Source of the DNA: Comamonas antarctica
GTDB taxonomy: Bacteria; Pseudomonadota; Gammaproteobacteria; Burkholderiales; Burkholderiaceae_C
Direction: 5' to 3'
DNA length: 64,000 bases
Assembly: GCF_013363755.1 (NCBI RefSeq)
Contig: NZ_CP054840.1
Span: 1,853,501-1,917,500, forward strand
Under the pieces are notes generated by a model that saw nothing but the letters and a program-made list of their open reading frames with translations, did not search any database and was not told the DNA's origin. This document shows, piece by piece, positions 48,098 to 56,921 of this stretch; positions within the stretch are counted from its first letter, which is position 1; every line of letters starts with the position of its first letter. A program made the translations under genes and the position numbers.

Positions 48098-48499
48098 ATG
48101 GATGTGAACTGGTTGTCACTATTGGGCGTCGATGCGTTCATCGCGCGTTGGCGCGCCAATGTCATCGAAGGCGCCATTGCCGCGGAGGACCGCCTCGAGC
48201 TTGCGCGCCTCGAATGGCAGGACCAGAAGCGGCGCCTGACCACCTTGGTGGTCCTGGGTTTGTCGCTGGCGGTTCTGACCGTCGTCACGCTCACGGTGCT
48301 GTCGATTGCGCTGATGGTGCATTTCTGGGATACGCCCCAGCGGCTTACGGTGGCCTGGAGCGTGGCTGGCACCTGGCTGGTGATCTGGGCCGGCCTGCTG
48401 ATCGGGTTGATCGTCACGCTGCGCAAGGTCGGCAATCCATTTGCCTTGACGCGCAATGAGCTGGCACAAGACTGGCGTGCATTGAAGGAGCGACTGTGA
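48098..48499 (+). CDS. YqjE-like phage-holin-family membrane protein
   Basis: A 133-residue protein with two strong membrane segments (LTTLVVLGLSLAVLTVVTLT and WSVAGTWLVIWAGLLIGLIV) and soluble ends (EDRLELARLEWQDQKRR in the first). It fits the YqjE family, which accompanies YqjD in many proteobacteria; the holin name is historic and lysis is not implied. Its stop overlaps the next start (GTGA). Confidence 0.82.
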   Translation: MDVNWLSLLGVDAFIARWRANVIEGAIAAEDRLELARLEWQDQKRRLTTLVVLGLSLAVLTVVTLTVLSIALMVHFWDTPQRLTVAWSVAGTWLVIWAGLLIGLIVTLRKVGNPFALTRNELAQDWRALKERL

Positions 48500-48849
48500 A
48501 CACTTCCCCCATGGCCACTCCTTCTGCCAAGGCCGCCGCGGCACAGGTCGCGGATCTGGTGGATGTGCCGGTATCCGACGAAGAGCGCGTCGTGCTCGAA
48601 CGGATTGCCGCACAGCGCGAACGCATCATGGCCCGCCGCAATGCCCGCGCCCAGGCGCTGGCACTGCGCAGCAGCCACGCCCAGACCATGCCCGTCACGG
48701 GACCGTTTGCAGACCGCGCCATCGCGTTTGCCCGCCTGCACCCCATGGCCGTGGCCGTGGCCGCGGGTGTGGCCTTGATGCTCGGCCCGCGCCGCGTGAT
48801 CCGCTGGGCGGGCGTGGCATTGCCGATGATCGCCAAGTTCCGCCGCTGA
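48496..48849 (+). CDS. YqjK-like small protein, function unknown
   Basis: A 117-residue protein, third in the YqjD-YqjE-like set. A basic middle helix (ERIAAQRERIMARRNARAQA) is followed by a weakly hydrophobic C-terminal stretch (HPMAVAVAAGVALMLGP) and a basic tail. The GTG at 48496 overlaps the previous stop; ATG 48511 is the alternative. Placement and shape suggest the YqjK-like member, but I do not recognise it by sequence alone. A terminator follows. Confidence 0.7.
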   Translation: MNTSPMATPSAKAAAAQVADLVDVPVSDEERVVLERIAAQRERIMARRNARAQALALRSSHAQTMPVTGPFADRAIAFARLHPMAVAVAAGVALMLGPRRVIRWAGVALPMIAKFRR

Positions 48850-48871
48850 TAGCCCGCGGGTAGGAGCCCAG

Positions 48872-48904
48872 AAAGCCGCGTGCTGTTGCCAGCCGCGGCT
48901 TTTT
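48872..48904 (+). terminator. Intrinsic terminator between the membrane trio and pyrD
   Basis: The stem AGCCGCG (48872-48878) pairs with CGCGGCT (48892-48898), with a 13-base loop, and is followed by a T-run. It lies between convergent genes. On the opposite strand the T-run is short, so it mainly serves the rightward transcript. Confidence 0.85.
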
Positions 48905-48918
48905 GCATGGGCCGGCGT

Positions 48919-49965
48919 TCAGCGCAGCGCGCGAATGGCCTTCGCAGCGCTTTGCACCAGCGCCGGCCCGGCGTAGATCAGGCCGCTGTAGATCTGCACG
49001 ACATCCGCGCCCGCACGGATCTTCTCCACCGCATCCTCGGCGCTCATGATGCCGCCCACGCCAATGATCGGAAAGCGCGGGCCGAGCGCCGCGCGCAGCT
49101 GGCGCACCACCTCGTTGCTGGCCTCGCGCACCGGCGCGCCCGAGAGCCCGCCGGCTTCCTCGGCGTGCGGCAGGCCCTGCACGGCATCGCGGCGGATGGT
49201 GGTGTTGGTGGCGATGACGCCATCCATGCCGTGGCGCTGCAGGATCGCGGCGATCACCGTGACCTGCTCCGGCTCCAGATCGGGCGCGATCTTGACGAAC
49301 ACCGGCACGCGCCGCCCCTGCTGCGCGGCCAGCTGTTCGCGGCGCTCGGCAATCGCGCCCAGCAGCGCGTCTAGCGCATCGTCGGTCTGCAGCGCGCGCA
49401 GGTTCTTGGTGTTGGGCGAGCTGATGTTCACCGTCACATAGTCGGCATGCGGGTACACGCCGTCGAGCGCGATCAGGTAGTCGCTGGTCGCATCCTCGAT
49501 GGGCGTGGCCGCGTTCTTGCCGATGTTCAGGCCCAGCAGCATCGGATTGCCGCCCGCGCGGCACTTCGACTGGCGCACGTTGGCAATGAAGGCCTCAAGC
49601 CCCTGGTTGTTGAAGCCCAGGCGGTTGACCAGGGCGCGCGCCTGCGGAATGCGGAACATGCGCGGCTGCGGATTGCCGGGCTGGGGCTTGGGCGTGACGG
49701 TGCCGACTTCGACGAAGCCGAAACCCATGGCGCTGAGCGCGTCGATGCAGCGCGCGTTCTTGTCGAGGCCCGCAGCCATTCCCACGCGGTTGGGAAAACG
49801 CAGGCCGGCCAACTCGATGGGGTCCGACACCATGGGCTGCGACCACGCCCACTGCAGCGGCGTGCCCTGGCCGCGCGCCAGAAGATTCATGGTCAGGTCA
49901 TGCGCGGCCTCGGCGTCGAGACGGAACAGAAAGGGTCGGGCCAGAGCGTAGGGAATAAGAGACAT
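48919..49965 (-). CDS. pyrD: Dihydroorotate dehydrogenase (class 2, quinone-dependent)
   Basis: A 348-residue class 2 enzyme oxidising dihydroorotate to orotate in pyrimidine synthesis, with electrons to ubiquinone. An N-terminal amphipathic arm ([21 protein letters not shown]) binds the membrane and quinone. The FMN barrel follows: [34 protein letters not shown], the catalytic serine region [12 protein letters not shown], and [16 protein letters not shown]. It is divergent from rpiA across 46 bases. Confidence 0.96.
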   Translation of the reverse strand: MSLIPYALARPFLFRLDAEAAHDLTMNLLARGQGTPLQWAWSQPMVSDPIELAGLRFPNRVGMAAGLDKNARCIDALSAMGFGFVEVGTVTPKPQPGNPQPRMFRIPQARALVNRLGFNNQGLEAFIANVRQSKCRAGGNPMLLGLNIGKNAATPIEDATSDYLIALDGVYPHADYVTVNISSPNTKNLRALQTDDALDALLGAIAERREQLAAQQGRRVPVFVKIAPDLEPEQVTVIAAILQRHGMDGVIATNTTIRRDAVQGLPHAEEAGGLSGAPVREASNEVVRQLRAALGPRFPIIGVGGIMSAEDAVEKIRAGADVVQIYSGLIYAGPALVQSAAKAIRALR

Positions 49966-50011
49966 TGGATAATTCGCTGATTACTTCCGTGATTACCTCG
50001 AATTCTCGCCC

Positions 50012-50704
50012 ATGACGACACCTGCCGCAGCCCTTTCCCAAGATGAACTAAAAACCCTGGTCGGCCAAGCCGCCCTCCAATACGTGCAGGCGGGCGAGAT
50101 CGTCGGCGTGGGCACGGGATCCACGGTCAACAAGTTCATCGACGCACTGGCCACGATGAAGGACCAGATCCGCGGCGCGGTCTCGAGTTCGGTGGCCAGC
50201 ACCGAGCGCCTGAAGGCGCTGGGTATCGCGGTGTTCGACGCGAATGAAGTCGAGTCGCTGGCCGTCTACATCGATGGCGCCGACGAGATCGACGGCAACG
50301 GCTACATGGTCAAGGGCGGCGGCGCGGCGCTCACGCGCGAGAAGATCGTGGCGGCGCTGGCGCAGCGCTTCGTCTGCATCGCCGACGAATCCAAGCTGGT
50401 CGCCGCGCTGGGCGCATTCCCGTTGCCGGTCGAAGTCATTCCCATGGCCGCGCAGCAGATCGCGCGCCGATTCGAGGCCCGCGGCGCGAGCGCCACGCTG
50501 CGCCTGAAAGACGGCCAGCCGCTGGTGACGGACAACGGCCAGCATATCCTCGATGTGCGCGGCCTGTCCATCGCCGATCCGCTGGCATTCGAATCCGAAG
50601 TGAACCAGTGGCCCGGCGTGGTCACGGTGGGTGTCTTCGCGCACCAGAAGGCCTCGGTCTGCCTGCTGGGCACGGCGCAGGGCGTGCGCACGCTGGCGTA
50701 CTGA
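50012..50704 (+). CDS. rpiA: Ribose-5-phosphate isomerase A
   Basis: A 230-residue RpiA converting ribose-5-phosphate and ribulose-5-phosphate in the pentose phosphate pathway. Key segments are [11 protein letters not shown] (phosphate loop), [19 protein letters not shown] with catalytic acidic residues, and the lysine-containing [11 protein letters not shown]. Length and motifs are normal. It is divergent from pyrD. Confidence 0.96.
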   Translation: MTTPAAALSQDELKTLVGQAALQYVQAGEIVGVGTGSTVNKFIDALATMKDQIRGAVSSSVASTERLKALGIAVFDANEVESLAVYIDGADEIDGNGYMVKGGGAALTREKIVAALAQRFVCIADESKLVAALGAFPLPVEVIPMAAQQIARRFEARGASATLRLKDGQPLVTDNGQHILDVRGLSIADPLAFESEVNQWPGVVTVGVFAHQKASVCLLGTAQGVRTLAY

Positions 50705-50821
50705 AGCCGATGCCTGCTGGCGCGCAGCAACCCGTGAAATCAGATCGGGTGGCTGCCACAGCGGAATACTCCAGGCTCGTCGGGCTGTGCGGGGGGAGTG
50801 CAGCCCGCGGCTTTGCCGCCG

Positions 50822-52210
50822 TTACAGCTCGTGAAAACCGCTCCTGTCCTGGCTGGCTATGAGGTAGGCCGCGATCAGGGCTCCGGCCGAAATGGCCAGG
50901 TCCATGGGCGACATCAGCATCGAATGCTGCGGCTCAGGGGGAAGGGCCGGCGCGGCCTCGGTCACTGACGGCTGGCTGGTAGTGAAGTTTCCGGGTGCAG
51001 CCATCGCTGCGGCTGCCGCATTGCTGTCTTCTTCGGTGTCGCTCGACAGCTCGAGCATTTCCGTCCAAGTGAAACTCCACACTTCGTCCAGCATGTGATC
51101 GTCATCCGACAGGCTCGAACCTACGGTGCCGACGCTTGCGGTGGCCGAGCCGGGCGGTTGCCAGGTGGCGGCCGCATCTGCAGGCAAGGCGCTCGACGGC
51201 ATCGGATGATCACCGTCTGCATTTTGGCGGGCAGCGGCTGATGCGTCGGGCAACGCATCCGGATTTTCAAGCCACTGCGCCGCGCTTGCCTCGAACGCCA
51301 GATCTGCCTGTCTTTTGGCAGCGAGGCTGGTTTCCAGCTTGTGTGCCGCCTGGCTATGGCGCTCGCTCGCATGGACATGCTGCAGTTCGATTTCCAGTTG
51401 TCTGGATGCGGTTTCCCTCTGTTGCTCCAGCAGAGCATTCAGTGCGTCTTCGGTACGTGACAATTCGGATTCGAAGGTGTCATGCATGGCGGTGCGTGAT
51501 GCAAACAATGCTTCGAGGATGACTGGGTTGAGAGGGGGCAGCTGTGTTTGCGTTGCGTCATCGAAATAATATGCCTGCGTGAGTTCTTCCAATACCCTGG
51601 ACATGACGTGGAACATGTCGACTGCAGAACCCAGGCGGAAGTCCTCGTCGGATTGAGCCACCACTTCCGAAATCCACTCCTCCTGCTGGAGACCAAGAAC
51701 ATTTCCCGGATTCGACGCGATTGCCGCGTTCTTTATCGCGTCATACCTTTGCGTCTGTGCATCCAACAGACATTGCGCCATGATCTTCACCAGAATCTGG
51801 TGCATGGCCTTTGTTTGCAGGACATAGTGAAGTTCCCGCTCTGAAATGTCGTACTGGATGCGGTTCGCAATGACCTGAGGGATCAGTTTGCGGGATTCGA
51901 TCAGCAGTTCGATGACGCGGGAGTTCGATTGCAATGCAGTTGCGCTGAGCTGTTGCAACTGCTCCCCCGTGTGTTGATGGATGCGTGCGGCATCGATGTA
52001 TGCGGCCTGCGCGTGTGCCTGGGCTTCGCGGGCCAGCAGGTAGGCCTGCCAACGCAGGGGGTATTCCTCGCCGCCGCAGGCGCTTGGGTTGCCTGCATGA
52101 ACAGGATTTGCCCTGAATGCATTGCTTTCATGGGCTGCGGGAAGATCTGACGAAGTACTGTTCTTCATTATGTTTGTGGGAAGTCGAGCCGGAATTTCCG
52201 TCAGGCGCAT
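50822..52210 (-). CDS. Unrecognised protein with coiled coil and C-terminal membrane segment
   Basis: A 462-residue protein that I do not recognise. No signal peptide. Residues about 60-220 are helical and polar (REAQAHAQAAYIDAARIHQH). A likely coiled coil spans about 250-320 (SELSRTEDALNALLEQQRET). An acidic, Ser/Ala-rich part follows (SLSDDDHMLDEVWSF). One hydrophobic segment lies near the C-terminus (DLAISAGALIAAYLIA), so it could be tail-anchored. ATG 52168 (MKNSTSSDLP) is an alternative start giving 448 residues; neither has a clear ribosome site. Base composition is less GC-rich than the neighbours, suggesting acquisition. An effector-like or membrane-scaffold role is only a guess. Confidence 0.7.
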   Translation of the reverse strand: MRLTEIPARLPTNIMKNSTSSDLPAAHESNAFRANPVHAGNPSACGGEEYPLRWQAYLLAREAQAHAQAAYIDAARIHQHTGEQLQQLSATALQSNSRVIELLIESRKLIPQVIANRIQYDISERELHYVLQTKAMHQILVKIMAQCLLDAQTQRYDAIKNAAIASNPGNVLGLQQEEWISEVVAQSDEDFRLGSAVDMFHVMSRVLEELTQAYYFDDATQTQLPPLNPVILEALFASRTAMHDTFESELSRTEDALNALLEQQRETASRQLEIELQHVHASERHSQAAHKLETSLAAKRQADLAFEASAAQWLENPDALPDASAAARQNADGDHPMPSSALPADAAATWQPPGSATASVGTVGSSLSDDDHMLDEVWSFTWTEMLELSSDTEEDSNAAAAAMAAPGNFTTSQPSVTEAAPALPPEPQHSMLMSPMDLAISAGALIAAYLIASQDRSGFHEL

Positions 52211-52455
52211 GGCGCAAACATTCTGGACATGGGACTCGAACCGGCAGCCCGGCTCCGCCGGGCATGGCTCTCCGTCTGAAGTAGAGATATAGACTATAGG
52301 TATTGCTATAAAAATAGTCTATAGCTATTTAATGTGGCTGTCTGGCCTTGGCAGCAGGACATGCCGGTGATGTGCTGCCCGGGAACGCGGGCGCGATCCG
52401 GCCGCGGCGCGGCACGCTCGCGCGAGAGAAAGCGCTAGCTCGCTGCAGCGCCGGA
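52211..52455. promoter_or_regulatory. Upstream region of the unrecognised gene, with a hairpin and an inverted repeat
   Basis: A 245-base gap between two leftward genes. It holds a perfect 7-bp hairpin, GCCCGGC (52247-52253) / GCCGGGC (52257-52263), close to the start at 52210. Further upstream an AT-rich inverted repeat, TATAGACTAT (52288-52297) / ATAGTCTATA (52314-52323), has a 16-base spacer. The hairpin lies in the likely leader and could limit translation. The AT-rich repeat could be an operator or promoter element. Confidence 0.5.
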
Positions 52456-53133
52456 CTAGAAGGTCAGGCCGGCAGGATTGCTGGGCGTGACGCGGTTGGG
52501 AGGTATCACGGGCGCTTCGAAGGTGCGCCCGCGTGCCGCAGCGGCCGGATTGCCCGCCTGGGACGGATCGGACGCGACTGGCGGCGCCTGGGGTGCGAGC
52601 GTGCGCGCCGCGGGCTGGCGGTAGCTTGCGGGCAGGACCGAGGTCTGCGGATAGCCGGCCGCATCGAGGTACTGGCGCCATTCGTCGGCGGCAAACCCCG
52701 TGACATGCTGCTGGCCGATGGTGGCGAACGGCAGGCGGTCCTGGCCGCTGAGCGCCTGCAGCGCCTGTGCGTCGGCGGTGCTGCGCACGCTGAACTCGGT
52801 GAATGGAACACCGCGCTGCATCAGCAGCGCGCGGGCGCTGGCGCAGGGGCTGCAGTCGTTGCCGGTGTAGAGCGTCACCGGAAAACGGGCCTGGACTTCG
52901 CGCAGCGCATACGGCAGCGAGTCGTTGGCCGCCGCCGTGGGTGTGCGTGCCTCGCCGGCAACCACCGGAGGGCGTGCGGTGTTCAGCTCCCGGTCGGAAA
53001 ACGTCACACGCCCGTCCGGGCCGACACTGCGGTAGATGAGTTGCGCCGCGGCCTCATGTGCCAGGCCTGGCGCCAGAATGAGCGCGGCGGCCAGCAGCAG
53101 GGCGGGGCGGTGGGAGCGGGACAGGAGATGCAT
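52456..53133 (-). CDS. Exported DUF4124/glutaredoxin-like protein
   Basis: A 225-residue exported protein. The signal peptide (LLLAAALILAPGLAHEAAAQ) precedes a short DUF4124-like segment (LIYRSVGPDGRVTFSDREL). A glutaredoxin/thioredoxin-like domain follows from about residue 75 with a CSPCASARALLMQRGVPF active site, so a CxxC disulfide centre is present. The C-terminal 70 residues are Pro/Ala-rich. A periplasmic thiol-disulfide role is inferred. ATG 53133 is used because the signal peptide starts there. It ends the cluster led by prlC but is separated from it by 65 bases. Confidence 0.8.
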   Translation of the reverse strand: MHLLSRSHRPALLLAAALILAPGLAHEAAAQLIYRSVGPDGRVTFSDRELNTARPPVVAGEARTPTAAANDSLPYALREVQARFPVTLYTGNDCSPCASARALLMQRGVPFTEFSVRSTADAQALQALSGQDRLPFATIGQQHVTGFAADEWRQYLDAAGYPQTSVLPASYRQPAARTLAPQAPPVASDPSQAGNPAAAARGRTFEAPVIPPNRVTPSNPAGLTF

Positions 53134-53198
53134 CGCACAGCATGGTAAGACATCGGTGGCCCACCGGGCAGATGGCCAATGCCATCTGCAGCGTCCGG

Positions 53199-55253
53199 TC
53201 AGGCCGCGACCGGATCGGCCATGCCCTGATGGCGCAGCAGTGCGTCGAGCGACGGCTCGCGGCCGCGGAAGGCCTTGAACGAGTCCATGGCCGAGCGGCT
53301 GCCGCCGGCTTCGAGGATGGCGGCGCGGTAACGGCGGCCGGTTTCGGGCGCGTTGCTGCCGTCGGGCCGTGCGGTCTCCTCGAAGGCCGCATAGGCGTCG
53401 GCGCTCAGCACTTCGGCCCACTTGTAGCTGTAATAGCCCGCGGCGTAGCCGCCCGCGAAGATATGGCTGAAGGTGTGGGCCGTGCGGCTGTAGACCGGGG
53501 CGGGCAGCACCGCGACTTCGGCACGGACCTGGGACAGCAGCGGCATGATGTCCTCTGGCGGGGCCGAGGTGTGCAGCAGCATGTCGAACAGCGAGAACTC
53601 GATCTGGCGCAGCGTCGCCATGCCGCTCTGGAAGTTCTTGGCGGCGATCATCTTGTCGTAGAGCGCGCGCGGCAGCGGCTCGCCGGTATCGACATGGGCC
53701 GTCATGTGCTCGAGCACATTCCACTCCCAGCAGAAATTCTCCATGAACTGGCTCGGCAGTTCGACGGCATCCCATTCCACGCCGGAAATGCCCGAGACGT
53801 CGCGCTCGTTGACCTGGGTCAGCAGGTGGTGCAGGCCATGGCCGGTTTCATGGAACAGCGTGATCACGTCATCGTGCGTGAGCAGCGCGGGCTTGCCGTC
53901 CACGCCGTCGGCGAAGTTGCAGACCAGGTGCGCGACCGGAGTCTGCAGCCTGGCGTTGTCGGGGCGCAGCCAGCGCGCGCGCACGTCGTCCATCCAGGCG
54001 CCGCCGCGCTTGCCCTTGCGCGCCGGTTGGTCCAGATAGAACTGGCCGACCAGCTGCGGGCCGCTGGCGGTGGCACGTTCGATGCGGTAGAACTCGACGG
54101 CGGGGTTCCACACCGCTGCGACATCGCGGCGGATGCTGACCTCGAACAGGTCTTCGACGATCTTGAACAGTCCGGCCAGCACCTTGGGTGCGGGGAAGTA
54201 CTGCTTGACCTCCTGCTCGCTGAAGGCATAGCGCGCTTCCTTGAGCTTCTCGGCCACATAGCTCCAGTCCCAGGGCTGGGGATCGGCCAGGCCCAACTCC
54301 TCCTTCGCGAACGCGCGCAGGTCGGCGACGTCCTTTTCGGCGTAGGGGCGGGCGCGGCGCGCGAGGTCGCGCAGGAAGGCGATGACTTCAGCCGGCGACT
54401 TGGCCATCTTCGTGACCAGCGACAGCTCGCCGAAGTTGGCGTAGCCCAGCAGCTCGGATTCTTCCTGGCGCAGCGCGAGGATTTCGCGGATGTTGGCGCT
54501 GTTGTCGAACTTGAGCGCCTCGCCCAGCGCCTGGTCGGAAGCACGCGTGACATAGGCCTTGTAGAGCGTCTCGCGCAGCTGGCTGCGGCGCGCGAACTGC
54601 ATGACCGGCAGGTAGCAGGGCATCTTCAGCGTGAGCTTGTAGCCATCGCGGCCTTCGGCTTCGGCGGCCGCGCGTGCCGCCTGCTGCACATCGGCGGGCA
54701 CGCCATCGAGTTCGTCCAGCGTGGCGTAGTAGGCAAACGCATCGGTGGCATCGAGCGCGTTCTCGCTGAACTTCTGGCTCAGCTCGGCCGAGCGCTCCTG
54801 GATCTGCGCGAAGCGTGCCTTGGCCTCGCCCTGCAGCTCCGCTCCCGAAAGCACGAAGTTGCGGATGGCGTTGTCCCAGGCGCGGCGCTGCTCGGGGTTG
54901 AGTGTCGCCGGATCGATGGCCTTGTACTTGGCATAGAGCCGTTCGTCGGCACCCAGGCGGGTCCAGAACTCGGTGACCTTGGGCAGCATCTCGTTGTAGG
55001 CGGCACGCATCTCGGGCGTGTCGGCCACGCTGTTGAGATGGCTCACCGCGCCCCAGGCACTGGAAAACTTCTCGGTCGCGACATCGAGTACGCCGGCAAT
55101 CGATTCCCAGCGCGCGGGAAAGTCCGCCGCGGTCACCGTCTCCAGCGCCTGGCTGGCCTGCTCCATCAACTGGTTGATTGCTGGCTGCACATGTTCGGGC
55201 TGGATGCGGTCGAACAGCGGCAGGTCTGTGGTCTCGAGAAGTGGATTGCTCAT
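53199..55253 (-). CDS. prlC: Oligopeptidase A (M3 zinc metallopeptidase)
   Basis: A 684-residue M3 peptidase, the normal length for PrlC. The zinc motif HETGH lies at residues 468-472 in TLFHETGHGLHHLL; a downstream glutamate in VEWDAVELPSQFMEN is the third ligand. The enzyme degrades oligopeptides and cleaved signal peptides in the cytoplasm. It starts at ATG 55253, 98 bases from the folD stop, with a REP-like element between. Confidence 0.95.
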   Translation of the reverse strand: MSNPLLETTDLPLFDRIQPEHVQPAINQLMEQASQALETVTAADFPARWESIAGVLDVATEKFSSAWGAVSHLNSVADTPEMRAAYNEMLPKVTEFWTRLGADERLYAKYKAIDPATLNPEQRRAWDNAIRNFVLSGAELQGEAKARFAQIQERSAELSQKFSENALDATDAFAYYATLDELDGVPADVQQAARAAAEAEGRDGYKLTLKMPCYLPVMQFARRSQLRETLYKAYVTRASDQALGEALKFDNSANIREILALRQEESELLGYANFGELSLVTKMAKSPAEVIAFLRDLARRARPYAEKDVADLRAFAKEELGLADPQPWDWSYVAEKLKEARYAFSEQEVKQYFPAPKVLAGLFKIVEDLFEVSIRRDVAAVWNPAVEFYRIERATASGPQLVGQFYLDQPARKGKRGGAWMDDVRARWLRPDNARLQTPVAHLVCNFADGVDGKPALLTHDDVITLFHETGHGLHHLLTQVNERDVSGISGVEWDAVELPSQFMENFCWEWNVLEHMTAHVDTGEPLPRALYDKMIAAKNFQSGMATLRQIEFSLFDMLLHTSAPPEDIMPLLSQVRAEVAVLPAPVYSRTAHTFSHIFAGGYAAGYYSYKWAEVLSADAYAAFEETARPDGSNAPETGRRYRAAILEAGGSRSAMDSFKAFRGREPSLDALLRHQGMADPVAA

Positions 55254-55321
55254 GCGTGCTTATGTGACGGCGTAACGGGAGATTTCAAGCGTGAGCCCAT
55301 GATGATTGGACGTTGACCGTC

Positions 55322-55349
55322 CATCCTTCGACAGGCTCAGGACGAGCGG
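55322..55349. repeat. REP-like element, second copy
   Basis: A 28-base word beginning CATCCTTCGACAGGCTCAGG, matching the copy at 37116-37143 at 26 of 28 positions. No inverted partner is adjacent here. It sits in the gap between folD and prlC, ending two bases before the folD stop codon. Confidence 0.8.
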
Positions 55350-55351
55350 CT

Positions 55352-56206
55352 TCAGCTTGCCGAACGTTCGGCGGCTTCCATGGTGTTTACCAAAAGCATC
55401 GTAATCGTCATCGGGCCGACACCGCCGGGAACCGGGGTAATGAAACCCGCGACTTCCTTCACCCCGGCAAAGTCCACGTCGCCGCAGAGCTTGCCTTCGT
55501 CGTTGCGGTTCATGCCGACGTCGATGACCACCGCGCCGGGCTTGACCATGTCGGCCGTGAGCACGTCGCGCTTGCCCACGGCGGCCACGATCACATCGGC
55601 CTGGCGCGTCATCGCGCCCAGGTCGGCCGTGCCGCTGTGGCAGATGGTCACGGTGGCGTTGGCCTGCAGCAGCATCATGGCCATGGGCTTGCCGACGATG
55701 TTCGAGCGGCCGATGACCACCGCGTGCTTGCCGCGCAGGTCCTTCATGCCGATCGATTCCAGCATCTTCATGCAGCCGTAGGGCGTGCAGGCCTTGAAGC
55801 CGACTTCACCGACCATGAGCGCACCGGCGCTGGCCACGTGGAAACCGTCGACGTCCTTGAGCGGCGAGATGGCTTCGATGACCTTGTGGTCGTCGATATG
55901 CTTGGGCAGCGGCAGCTGCACCAGGATGCCGTGGATGCTCGGGTCGTTGTTGAGCGCTTCGACGCGCGCCAGCAGCTCGGCCTCGGTCATGCTGGCATCG
56001 TACTTCTCGAGCACCGAATGCAGGCCGGCTTCCTCGCAGGCCTTGACCTTGTTGCGCACGTAGACCTGGCTGGCCGGGTTGTCGCCCACCAGCACCACGG
56101 CGAGGCCCGGCGTGACGCCGCGCGCCTTGAGCGCCGCGGCGCGGGTGGCGACTTCGGCGCGCAGTTGGCGGGAGAGGGCGTTGCCGTCGATGAGTTGGGC
56201 TGTCAT
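55352..56206 (-). CDS. folD: Bifunctional methylenetetrahydrofolate dehydrogenase / cyclohydrolase
   Basis: A 284-residue FolD. The catalytic lysine region reads [14 protein letters not shown], the substrate segment [13 protein letters not shown], and the NADP-binding region [15 protein letters not shown], with [16 protein letters not shown] at the end. It interconverts 5,10-methylene- and 10-formyl-tetrahydrofolate, supplying one-carbon units for purines and formyl-Met. ATG 56206 ([12 protein letters not shown]) fits the family better than the extended start at 56239. Confidence 0.96.
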   Translation of the reverse strand: MTAQLIDGNALSRQLRAEVATRAAALKARGVTPGLAVVLVGDNPASQVYVRNKVKACEEAGLHSVLEKYDASMTEAELLARVEALNNDPSIHGILVQLPLPKHIDDHKVIEAISPLKDVDGFHVASAGALMVGEVGFKACTPYGCMKMLESIGMKDLRGKHAVVIGRSNIVGKPMAMMLLQANATVTICHSGTADLGAMTRQADVIVAAVGKRDVLTADMVKPGAVVIDVGMNRNDEGKLCGDVDFAGVKEVAGFITPVPGGVGPMTITMLLVNTMEAAERSAS

Positions 56207-56282
56207 ATCTGAAATCTCAATAAAAAATGCTGCTAGCACCTTGCGGACACTAGCAGCCGTGGACCTGGCGTGATTCTAGGGA

Positions 56283-56921
56283 TCAGGCGGGGACCTTGCC
56301 TGTGGGTTGGTTTTGTCCGAGCGCGATCTTCAGCAGATCGGCCACCGTGTTGGCGTTGAGCTTTTCCATGATGTTGGCGCGGTGCGCCTCCACCGTCTTG
56401 ATGCTGATGCCCAGGTCGTCGGCAATCTGCTTGTTCAGGCGGCCGGCGACGATGCGCTCGAGCACCTGCGCTTCGCGGCTGGTGAGCTTGGACAGCAGCG
56501 CGTCGCGGCTCGCGGCCTGCTGGTGGCCGGCAAAGGCTTCGCGGGCATGGTCCAGCATGCGCTCGACCAGCCCCAGCAGTTCTTCCTCATTGAACGGCTT
56601 CTGGATGAAATCCAGCGCGCCCTTCTTCATGGTGTTGACCGCCATCGGCACGTCGCCATGGCCCGTGATGAACACGATGGGCAGCGGCGACTTGCGCTCG
56701 ATCAGCCGGTCTTGCAGCTCCAGGCCGGTCATGCCGCCCATGCGGATGTCGACAATCAGGCAGGCGACCTCGCGCGGGTCGTAGCGCGCGAGAAACGATT
56801 CGGCGGCATCGAAGCAGCGCACGCGATAGTCCTTGCCTTCGAGCAACCACTGCAAGGAATCACGGACGGCCTCGTCGTCGTCCACCACATACACAGTGCC
56901 TTTTTTCGGAATCAAACTCAT
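56283..56921 (-). CDS. FixJ/NarL-type response regulator
   Basis: A 212-residue regulator. The receiver domain (about 8-125) has the acidic pocket VVDDDEAV, phospho-acceptor D58 in LIVDIRMGG, the threonine of FITGHGD and the lysine of FIQKPF. The LuxR-type DNA-binding domain (about 145-205) reads LTSREAQVLERIVAGRLNKQ. It starts in a four-base overlap with the kinase stop (ATGA), so kinase and regulator are made together. The target is unknown; divergent aceE is an obvious candidate. Confidence 0.93.
   Translation of the reverse strand: MSLIPKKGTVYVVDDDEAVRDSLQWLLEGKDYRVRCFDAAESFLARYDPREVACLIVDIRMGGMTGLELQDRLIERKSPLPIVFITGHGDVPMAVNTMKKGALDFIQKPFNEEELLGLVERMLDHAREAFAGHQQAASRDALLSKLTSREAQVLERIVAGRLNKQIADDLGISIKTVEAHRANIMEKLNANTVADLLKIALGQNQPTGKVPA

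Noticed and set aside
48098..48499. Phage origin for the holin-family gene
   Set aside because: The YqjE family bears a historic holin name. The neighbours are YqjD- and YqjK-like and no phage genes are nearby.
52230..52275. tRNA-like words (GGACTCGAACC and a GC hairpin) upstream of the orphan gene
   Set aside because: Neither strand folds into a cloverleaf; no anticodon arm or matching acceptor stem could be drawn.
53142..55316. A 724-codon plus-strand open frame opposite prlC
   Set aside because: Antisense shadow of a complete M3 peptidase with an intact HETGH motif.
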